Origin: Ignavibacteria bacterium
Lineage (GTDB): Bacteria; Bacteroidota; Ignavibacteria; Tepidaquicellales; Tepidaquicellaceae
Length of the DNA stretch: 64,000 nt
Assembly (NCBI GenBank): GCA_016709315.1
Contig: JADJMZ010000007.1
Location: 1 to 64,000, forward strand
Reading direction: 5' to 3'
Below the pieces are notes generated by a model, which was not told the origin of the DNA, did no database searches, and was given only the letters and a program-made list of their open reading frames with translations. This document shows positions 8,619 to 16,126 of this stretch, piece after piece; positions within the stretch are counted from its first letter, which is position 1, and each line of letters opens with the position of its first letter. The position numbers and the translations under genes were made by a program.

Positions 8619-11600
8619 ATTTCATCACCACAAACTTCTTCACCGCAACAAAATTGCCAGCTGTCATTCTGTAAAAATAAACACCACTTGACAGTTTGCC
8701 TGCATCGAATTTAATTTTGTAATATCCGGGCTCTTTAATTTCATTGACTAATGTTATCACTTCTTTTCCAAGAACATCATAAATTTTCAATGAAACAAAT
8801 CCCAGTTTCGCAATTCCATATTCCAGATTCGTAACCGGATTAAATGGATTCGGATAATTTTGTGAAAGTTCATATTTATCCGGAATGCCAATGCTTACTT
8901 CTTCAGCGAGTTCGAAATATTCGAAGTTGCCGTTGAAGTCTATCTGTTTCAGTCTGTAATTATATTTGCCTGTTAAAAGATCTTTGTCAGTGAATGTGTA
9001 ATTGGCAGGCTCTGAAATTGTCCCGCTGCCACTGATGAATCCAATCTTGCTCCATCCCTCTGACGTTTGACCTTTGACAATTGACTTCTCTATGTCGAAT
9101 CCTGAATTATTGAGCTCTTCGGCTGTAGTCCAGTTGAGAGTTACGTTTCTTCCGTTTATAACTGATGTAAATTCCGCAAGCTTAACCGGCAGGGGATAAT
9201 CAACTAAAACAATTTTACTGCAGATAATACTGCCGTTTGCTGAAAGATTTATTCTGAACTGACCGCTTTTGGATCCGGAATTTATATAAACAGAATCATT
9301 ACTTATATTTGAAACTATACTTGCTTCTGTTGAATCAAAATTTATTAATCCAAAGGAAACATTCAGCATAGATTCAGTGAAATAGAGATTTGTAGTATTC
9401 ACTTCTGTATTGACTGGACCGGTTATGCATTCTGAAGTTACAGAATCAATATTCTTGTACAAAATCAGTGTGTTATCTTTTATAACTGCAAGATCTGCAT
9501 CACCATCATTATCAAAATCTGCAGGTGATATTTCAGAAATATACCAGGAAGAAAAATTTTCTCCTCTTATAAAATTTCCCAGGCCGTCATTTTTGTAAAA
9601 CTCGCCATAAGGGGAAGTTACAAAATCCAGGTTTCCGTCTCCGTTCAGGTCTGCTGTATAAGGTTTTCCAAGAATCCATACACTGCCCGATGTTACAAAT
9701 TCCGAATTTCCTGTATTAGTAAGCTTTGAATAATATAAAAGAATATCTGCATCATCATCACCGTCATAATTGAAAAGAGTAATATTACATTGCTCAAGTA
9801 TGTTATGATTACCTCCGATTCTGCCTGATGAAATAGTCTCTTTACTAAAATTTCCGGCTCCGTCGTTTCTGAACAATTCTACATAACCGCAGCCAAAAAA
9901 CATTTCAAGCAATTCAAGAGAAGTATGATGAATTTCTGCAATGTCCAGATCTCCGTCATTGTCCATGTCGGCAATATCATATTCTGCTTGAGGGTAACCT
10001 TGCTCCTGACAATTATGAATAACAGGAATAGTGTCCGACATTGTAAAGTATCCATTATCGTTTCTCGCTATTATCATATCAAAACCTGAAAGTAAAGCCA
10101 TGTCAGGATCTCCGTCTCCGTCAAAATCTCCGGCCTTTCCGATATACCCTGATGAAACAGAAGACTGATGAAAAATTCCCGTTCCATCGTTTAAAAATAC
10201 TTTGATCAGATAACCTTCTGCTCCGTAAGCTATATCCAGAGAACCATTCAGATCAAAATCCTTTAATAAAAAAGAAGCTGAACCGTTAGGAATTTGAGAA
10301 AAATAACTGAAATGTCCTGCACCGTCATTTTTATAAATTTTAATCTCCTGCTCACCGGTAATGATGTCAATATCACCGTCGCTGTCAATGTCTCCTGATT
10401 CTACATCTCCCGCGCTGCCAATTGTATCAGAGATCTGAAACATTCCTGAACCTCCGGTAGCTGAAGTTATAAATGAAAAATTAAAAGGTGTTAACGAAGC
10501 GTTGTTTTCTGACATGATACCTGATTTGAGAAGTACAAAAACTTTTTCTCCAGTTTTAAAATCAATTACAGGATCGATAGTTAAAGTTCTTAGCATTGCA
10601 TCGTAAGTTATTGATGCCGGAATTACTCCTGAATACATTCCATTGACAATAATATTTGAACTGTTCAAAGTTGAAGCATTCATATTCTGATTAAAAACTA
10701 TATTGATATCAGACGACTTGTTTACACTGACTGCATTTTGATGAGGTGATAAATTTGTGATCAATGGGGGAGTTAAATCAGCGTTACCATAATGAACAAA
10801 TACCTTGCCTTCACCAGATTCTCCGTTACTATAGCCAGGTGCACTGAAAATTACATCACTGCTTCCGTCATTATTTACATCACCTGCTGAAGAAACACTT
10901 ATTCCGAATTTTGCAAGTGGCTGGTCACATGAAAAGACAAGTCTGGTACTATCAGAGGGACCTGAAGCAGAACCAAAATAAATGAATACTTTACCGGTAT
11001 CATTATCATTCGGTGCTCCGATTATGATATCTGAAAATCCATCTGCGTTAATATCACCTGCGTTTGAAACACTGCTTCCGAATCTTGCTGCCGGGTCTGA
11101 TCCATAAATTGTCCAGCCGGCAACAGTCGAAACTCCAATGACAGAACCAAAATGAATATAAACGTTACCGGGACTGCATCTCCCGTCACCGATTATTAAA
11201 TCATCATATCCGTCACCATTGATATCACCTCCGCCCGAACCGGATTCACCATAGCAGTTTGATTTTGACCAGTCAGGACTTTGTGAAAAACCCTCGGCAG
11301 AACCAAGAAACAGAATTGATTTATCCGCATATCCCATTAAAAGTGGGTCCCAGTAAGCTGATATAATAATGTCATCATATCCATCACCATTAACATCACC
11401 CGCACTTGAAAGTCCTCTGCCTACACATGTATTAAGATAACTCCAGGCCGGATTGATTTCTAACCCGGATGAAGAGCCATAATGTAAATACGCTATACCC
11501 TCACCATGTGGTCCTATTCTTGGACGGCTATATAAAATATCATCATATCCATCTCCGTTAATATCTCCTGCTCCCGCCGCAACTATATATATTGAAATAT

Positions 11601-12837
11601 TAAAATCCCTCGTCCAGTCAGGAACAGATGATAATCCTGTCGCAGAACCATAGTAAGCATAGACAGCACCATTAGGAAACTCGCCGTAATAATCTAAACC
11701 GGAAACAATTAATACATCACTATACCCATCATTGTTTACATCTCCTGCTGCTGAAACTTTCTTTCCTAAATATCTTTTCTCACTTGTCCCCAAAGAAGTC
11801 CATGCAGGATCTGTGTTTAGTCCGGTACTTGATCCATAGAATAAATATGCTTTTCCCTGGTTTACGTATTCACCTGAAAACATATGAGCACCGATTAAAA
11901 CATCATCATATCCGTCGCCATTTACATCTCCGGCACCCGATACACTGATCCCAAATGCCGCATTCTCACTGTTACTTTCTTTTACCCAATCCGGCGTATT
12001 CGAAAGCGGATCCACTGTCACCGGATACTGAGCATCCTTGTCAATGATTCTTATCGAAAACTGCTTGTCATTTTGTTTGTCAAAATATGCGTTTAAAATT
12101 TTGCCGTTTGCATCCCAGGCCTTCAGTGATGAATAATGCATCTTGTCAGAGCCGTCTTTCTTTGAACGAAATGTCACTGCATCTTTTGTTACATTCATCT
12201 TCAACTTTGTACTGACATCCATTATCAGCTGAAGGTCTTCATCACCGGCAGGTTTTTCTTTTACAATGAAATCCTGACGCATGCCTTCTTTCGTGTTAGT
12301 GTAGTCAATCCTTATCTTTTCATTTTCTAAACTTGCCTTATTTCCTGCAGCAAATGATTTTGAATTATTAATTACTAATTCATAATTATTAATTTGTAAT
12401 TCCACACTCCAGTCTTCAATTGTCTTATACTTCTTATCTGCTTCTTGAAGCGTCTTATCATTCACATCAAACAGCGGAATCTTCGTCTGCATTGTTTTTG
12501 CAGTGAATCCGTTGTTCTGATAAGTAAATCGGATGTTGTTTGCCCTGTTAGGAGATTGATATGATTTCAGTTCTTCGCTGTATGAAATATTGTATTCTTC
12601 TTTCAATATATTATCAACAGCGGCGGAGTACCAGTTCTGATCAATATTGTTCAGTCCTGCATCCGGCTTTGCAAAATTTGGGTTTGCATTGATGTTGTGT
12701 TTAGTTGGAAGGTAATCGGTAAAAATCGTGCTTACAGGTCCGTTAGTTCCTGCTAAGTATGGCTGTTCCTTTTGATTATCTCTGGGAGGAATAAAGCTAA
12801 ACAAAACCAATGAAACTATTATGAATAAATGTTTCAT
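8617..12837 (-). CDS. Giant secreted double-propeller protein (FG-GAP, Ig-like, FG-GAP/VCBS) with T9SS sorting domain
   Basis: 1406 aa. The signal peptide covers residues ~1-18. An N-terminal all-beta domain (~30-275) ends at 'YPVTVDPLSN', which often precedes propellers. Seven FG-GAP units (AGDVNGDGYDDVLIGA type) follow at ~285-690. An SbsA/Big_5-like Ig domain lies at ~695-790 (SPHQNAVSVNKSSDINIVF). Next come seven further units of the GDIDSDGDIDI...YKNDGAG type (~800-1130), so 7+7 blades. The linker and T9SS sorting domain finish the protein. Residues ~146-160 (QINNYELVINNSKSF) are encoded by a run of six heptads and look like an in-frame insertion. The stop codon is supplied by the heptad array at 8507-8618. 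Its ligand is unknown. Confidence 0.85.
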   Translation of the reverse strand: MKHLFIIVSLVLFSFIPPRDNQKEQPYLAGTNGPVSTIFTDYLPTKHNINANPNFAKPDAGLNNIDQNWYSAAVDNILKEEYNISYSEELKSYQSPNRANNIRFTYQNNGFTAKTMQTKIPLFDVNDKTLQEADKKYKTIEDWSVELQINNYELVINNSKSFAAGNKASLENEKIRIDYTNTKEGMRQDFIVKEKPAGDEDLQLIMDVSTKLKMNVTKDAVTFRSKKDGSDKMHYSSLKAWDANGKILNAYFDKQNDKQFSIRIIDKDAQYPVTVDPLSNTPDWVKESNSENAAFGISVSGAGDVNGDGYDDVLIGAHMFSGEYVNQGKAYLFYGSSTGLNTDPAWTSLGTSEKRYLGKKVSAAGDVNNDGYSDVLIVSGLDYYGEFPNGAVYAYYGSATGLSSVPDWTRDFNISIYIVAAGAGDINGDGYDDILYSRPRIGPHGEGIAYLHYGSSSGLEINPAWSYLNTCVGRGLSSAGDVNGDGYDDIIISAYWDPLLMGYADKSILFLGSAEGFSQSPDWSKSNCYGESGSGGGDINGDGYDDLIIGDGRCSPGNVYIHFGSVIGVSTVAGWTIYGSDPAARFGSSVSNAGDINADGFSDIIIGAPNDNDTGKVFIYFGSASGPSDSTRLVFSCDQPLAKFGISVSSAGDVNNDGSSDVIFSAPGYSNGESGEGKVFVHYGNADLTPPLITNLSPHQNAVSVNKSSDINIVFNQNMNASTLNSSNIIVNGMYSGVIPASITYDAMLRTLTIDPVIDFKTGEKVFVLLKSGIMSENNASLTPFNFSFITSATGGSGMFQISDTIGSAGDVESGDIDSDGDIDIITGEQEIKIYKNDGAGHFSYFSQIPNGSASFLLKDFDLNGSLDIAYGAEGYLIKVFLNDGTGIFHQSSVSSGYIGKAGDFDGDGDPDMALLSGFDMIIARNDNGYFTMSDTIPVIHNCQEQGYPQAEYDIADMDNDGDLDIAEIHHTSLELLEMFFGCGYVELFRNDGAGNFSKETISSGRIGGNHNILEQCNITLFNYDGDDDADILLYYSKLTNTGNSEFVTSGSVWILGKPYTADLNGDGNLDFVTSPYGEFYKNDGLGNFIRGENFSSWYISEISPADFDNDGDADLAVIKDNTLILYKNIDSVTSECITGPVNTEVNTTNLYFTESMLNVSFGLINFDSTEASIVSNISNDSVYINSGSKSGQFRINLSANGSIICSKIVLVDYPLPVKLAEFTSVINGRNVTLNWTTAEELNNSGFDIEKSIVKGQTSEGWSKIGFISGSGTISEPANYTFTDKDLLTGKYNYRLKQIDFNGNFEYFELAEEVSIGIPDKYELSQNYPNPFNPVTNLEYGIAKLGFVSLKIYDVLGKEVITLVNEIKEPGYYKIKFDAGKLSSGVYFYRMTAGNFVAVKKFVVMK
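9058..9085 (-). repeat. In-frame run of four 7-bp repeats in the T9SS linker (copy 3)
   Basis: Third identical copy of the four-heptad run, encoding SIVKGQTSE ahead of the sorting domain. Confidence 0.7.
12360..12401 (-). repeat. Six in-frame 7-bp repeats inside a coding sequence
   Basis: Plus-strand units are ttgaatt, attaatt, actaatt, cataatt, attaatt, tgtaatt: six heptads each ending in aatt, 42 bp in all. Because 42 is a multiple of three, the run adds exactly 14 codons (INNYELVINNSKSF region) without shifting the frame of the 1406-aa protein. Confidence 0.75.
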
Positions 12838-13072
12838 GATTGTTAACTTAAAATTAAAAAATATTTTATAACAAAATTTTATTCACTCATCAAAAGACCA
12901 GTCACAGAATATTTAATTCAGATCTGAAGTAATGATGAATGAGCGTTTGTATACAATTATAACCTAAATTATTGCTGAAAAGAATTCATAAATTAATGAC
13001 ACTTCCGCATTATACAAAATATGCTTTTAACAGGCGGATTGTTAAGGAAAAGTTAAAAAATGAGAAGTTTAA

Positions 13073-13100
13073 AGTGGAAGTTGGAAAGCGGAAGTTAAGG
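13073..13100. repeat. Degenerate 7-bp-periodic stretch
   Basis: Units agtggaa, gttggaa, agcggaa, gttaagg follow each other with period seven. The pattern fades on both sides, and it lies 38 bases from the better-preserved array at 13138. Confidence 0.5.
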
Positions 13101-13137
13101 AAAATGAAAGTGGAAAATTAAAATCCAGAATAATTAA

Positions 13138-13179
13138 ATCAAAAATCAAAAATCTAAAATCTAAAATCAAAAATACAAA
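13138..13179 (-). repeat. Heptad array, six units, one base after a stop codon
   Basis: Plus-strand units are atcaaaa, atcaaaa, atctaaa, atctaaa, atcaaaa, atacaaa. On the minus strand the array starts one base beyond the TGA (13181-13183) of the cyclase-ATPase gene. It is another example of a heptad array placed directly at the 3' end of a gene. Confidence 0.75.
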
Positions 13180-13180
13180 A

Positions 13181-16039
13181 TCATTCGTCCAACATTGAAG
13201 CAGCGTATTCCAAAACTTTTTCTATTGTCATCGTTTCACCCTCTGACCAGTACTTATGGAATTCATCATCATTCAGATTTGATTTCAGAGTTGTCTTAAT
13301 TTCTTCTATTCTGATTAACTCTCCTTCGATCATATTTTTATTCGAAGCTTCGAGTAATGAAATATATTTTGCAGCCATCAGGCATCCTTCTTTGTACTTC
13401 TTCAGGGCGACCAGTATCATTGCAAATCCTTCTATCCCCTTAGCCATGCTGTATTTGTCACCGATCTCATTAGCGATCTCAATTGATCTGCGGTGCAGTT
13501 TTACAGCCTTAGTATAATCCCCGCTGTCAACTGCTATGCTGCCAAGAGTGCCTAATGTCGTAACGGAAATTCTTTTATCTCCAATCTCTTCAGTAATTTC
13601 AAGACTTTCTTCAAGCCACCTCTGCGACTCATCAAAATCCTTTACCATATATGCTACTGAGCCTAAATTGCAGAGAGCAATTGCTATTCCTTGTCTGTCG
13701 CCAAGCTCCAGTCTGATCTGAAGACTTTCTTCAAATGCGCTGCGGGCTTTGTCAAAATTGCTTAGCAGATATTCAAGTGCGCCTATATTGCCAATTATTT
13801 TTGCAAGCTGCGCATGATCATTAAGTTCGCGGTAAACAGTTATGCTTTCCTGAAACATACTGCGTGCATCTTCATACTTGCCCTGCTGCATTAAACCTAA
13901 TGCTGTATTTTGCTTATTGCGCGCAATGTAAGATCTGTTATTTATCTCCTTAGACAAGCTCAGACTTTTTTCCGAATATGAAAATAAACTATCATAATCA
14001 GTTTCGAATAGTCCAATAGTTGCAAGAGATATCATTGTCAGAGCTTCTCCCTCTTTATTGTTCGTTTCATTGAATATAACGAGACACTGATTAAGATATT
14101 TTTTTGATTCAGCATATTTTCCCTGATGAATGTAAAAAAATCCAGTCCAGTATATTGCTTTTGCTTTCCATATCAGCTCTGCGGATTCAGAAATATCAAT
14201 TCTCTTTCGCAATGACTCAAGCGCTTCAGTAAAGTGACTCCTGAGTTCCCAGAATTTTCCCAGTGCAACCGACATCTTTAATGAGGATTCCGGATTATAT
14301 TTTAATGACCAGTTTAAACATTCCCTTATGTTTTCATTTTCCAAAGCCATTTTATTAATCCATTCCTTTTGTTCATTGCCGGTCAATCCTGTTTCTGAAT
14401 CTTTTGCGAGTTCAAAAAAATAATTAAAATACTTCTCCTGTAATTCATCCCTCTTACCGGACTCAGTTAATTTCTCATTCCCGTACTTTTTAATTGTCTC
14501 AAGAATTGTATACCGGAATACATTATCCGTCTCTGTTACTTTGACTAATGACTTGTCAATTAGATTTCCCAGCAGGTCTAAAATTTCATATTCTTCCAGT
14601 ATCTCATCCGAACAAACTTTTTCCGAAGCTTCAAATGTCCAGCCGCCTGAAAATATTGTAAGTCTCTGCCATAATATTTTTTCTTTTTCTGATAAAAGAT
14701 CATAACTCCAGTCTATCAAAGCCCTGAGTGTCTGCTGTCTCGGCAGAGCAGTTCTCTTTCCACCGGTCAGTAATTTAAATCTGTCTCTTAATCTTTCATT
14801 AATTCCATCAAGCGATAAAACATTTATGCGAGCTGCTGCAAGTTCAATGGCAAGTGGAATACCATCCAGTTGATAACATATATTGGCGAGAGCCGGAGCA
14901 TTTTCATTTGTAACCCGGAATTCCTGGTTTATTACAAGAGCTCTTTCTATAAACAATCTTACTGCTTCATATTGTGTAAGTTTTTCGGGTGAATTTTTTA
15001 AATTCGGATCAGGCAATGAAAGGGGAGGAACTTTGTAAGTTCTTTCACCGGAACAATTAAGAGCTTCACGGCTGGTAGCTATTATTTTAAGCTTCCGGCA
15101 TTTAAGTAATAATTTTTCTGCTAATTCCGCGCATTCTTTTATAAGATGTTCACAGTTATCCATTATAATTATCATCTCTTTTTCTTTGAGAAATTCAGAT
15201 AAGGTTAAATCCTGTGACTGTCCCTTTACTTCATTTACTCCAAGAGAATTCATCACAGTTTGTATAATTAAAGAAGGATCAGAAACCTGAGCAATCTCTG
15301 CAATGAAAACTCCGTTTGAATATTCATCTATCATATCAGCCGCGATCTGCATGGATAATCTTGTCTTGCCTGTTCCTCCCGGTCCTAACAATGTAATGAG
15401 TCTTGAATTTGTTAATGTCTTTTTTATTTCTGAAATATCCGTTTCTCTTCCGATAAAATTTGTAAGCTGTACAGGAAGATTGTTTGGTCTTGCGTCAAGT
15501 GTCTTTAATGGCGGGAAGTCTGCGGGAATTTCTGTTGATAATATCTGATATAAATTCACCGGCTGTATCAGATCTTTTAAACGTCTGTTTCCTAAATCCC
15601 TGACTGATATGGAATTCTCTGAAAACATTTCATACACATTCTCTGAAATTAAAATCTGACCGCCGTAAGCAGCTGACATTATTCTTTGAGTCCTGGCAAG
15701 AGTAACATAACCCATGTAATCACTTCCGTTCCATTCTGATTTACCTGTGTGGATTCCCATTCTAACTTTAATAACTGCATCTTTCCATTTCTCTGAATTT
15801 AGTTTTATCTGAGCATCAGTAGCAGCTCTGACAGCTTCATGCGCATTTCCAAAAGCGCAGCAGAAAGCATCACCAATCGTTTTAAATATAAATCCGTTAT
15901 TTAACCCGACTGCCTCCCGCAAAATTGTATTATGCCTTTCTAATGCAAAAGGAAGCGCTTCAGAAAAATCCTGCGCCAGCTTAGTGCTGCCTTCGATATC
16001 AGTGAATAGAAATGTGACGTTACCTGTTGGTCTTTCCAT
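13181..16039 (-). CDS. Class III nucleotide cyclase-like / STAND ATPase / TPR signalling protein (paralogue 1)
   Basis: 952 aa, cytoplasmic, no signal peptide. Residues ~6-170 are a class III cyclase homology domain: metal-binding Asp14 in FTDIEGST, then Lys53 and Asp57 in FKTIGDAF. The GYVTLARTQRIM segment keeps the conserved Arg (119) but has Ala or Thr where the transition-state Asn of V-N-x-A-A-R normally sits, so activity is uncertain. 'NNLPVQLTNFIGRE' opens a STAND/NB-ARC-like ATPase with Walker A GPGGTGKTR (~residue 224) and Walker B IIIMDNCEH. Residues ~580-900 are TPR-like helical repeats. Architectures of this kind are signal-responsive switches. The adjacent gene at 16127-18988 has the same architecture, so a tandem duplication is likely. 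Confidence 0.8.
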   Translation of the reverse strand: MERPTGNVTFLFTDIEGSTKLAQDFSEALPFALERHNTILREAVGLNNGFIFKTIGDAFCCAFGNAHEAVRAATDAQIKLNSEKWKDAVIKVRMGIHTGKSEWNGSDYMGYVTLARTQRIMSAAYGGQILISENVYEMFSENSISVRDLGNRRLKDLIQPVNLYQILSTEIPADFPPLKTLDARPNNLPVQLTNFIGRETDISEIKKTLTNSRLITLLGPGGTGKTRLSMQIAADMIDEYSNGVFIAEIAQVSDPSLIIQTVMNSLGVNEVKGQSQDLTLSEFLKEKEMIIIMDNCEHLIKECAELAEKLLLKCRKLKIIATSREALNCSGERTYKVPPLSLPDPNLKNSPEKLTQYEAVRLFIERALVINQEFRVTNENAPALANICYQLDGIPLAIELAAARINVLSLDGINERLRDRFKLLTGGKRTALPRQQTLRALIDWSYDLLSEKEKILWQRLTIFSGGWTFEASEKVCSDEILEEYEILDLLGNLIDKSLVKVTETDNVFRYTILETIKKYGNEKLTESGKRDELQEKYFNYFFELAKDSETGLTGNEQKEWINKMALENENIRECLNWSLKYNPESSLKMSVALGKFWELRSHFTEALESLRKRIDISESAELIWKAKAIYWTGFFYIHQGKYAESKKYLNQCLVIFNETNNKEGEALTMISLATIGLFETDYDSLFSYSEKSLSLSKEINNRSYIARNKQNTALGLMQQGKYEDARSMFQESITVYRELNDHAQLAKIIGNIGALEYLLSNFDKARSAFEESLQIRLELGDRQGIAIALCNLGSVAYMVKDFDESQRWLEESLEITEEIGDKRISVTTLGTLGSIAVDSGDYTKAVKLHRRSIEIANEIGDKYSMAKGIEGFAMILVALKKYKEGCLMAAKYISLLEASNKNMIEGELIRIEEIKTTLKSNLNDDEFHKYWSEGETMTIEKVLEYAASMLDE

Positions 16040-16062
16040 AAGATAAAATAAAAATTACTTGC

Positions 16063-16107
16063 ATTATCATCCTGCCTCATCAAAGCGGGCATGTTGAGGA
16101 TGATAAT
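16063..16107. other. Inverted repeat between the two cyclase-ATPase genes
   Basis: The 11-base arms attatcatcct (16063-16073) and aggatgataat (16097-16107) are exact complements around a 23-base loop. It sits in the 87-base gap after the stop of the upstream paralogue and ahead of the next start. There is no T-tract, so it may be a processing or stability hairpin or an operator rather than a classic terminator. Confidence 0.4.
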
Positions 16108-16126
16108 CAGATATCTTAGTGATTAA

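Larger units (their letters stand above)
12838..13180. other. 343-base intergenic region holding two heptad-repeat stretches
   Basis: This is the leader region of the 1406-aa gene and lies downstream of the cyclase-ATPase gene, both on the minus strand. It contains a perfect-period array (13138-13179) and a decayed one (13073-13100). No small gene, terminator hairpin or convincing promoter was seen. Confidence 0.6.

Noticed and set aside
8356..8714. Plus-strand reading frames with repeated LLPIHYCLFTIAYS
   Set aside because: They are translations of the 7-bp array at 8507-8618 and of the antisense strand of a real gene, not proteins.
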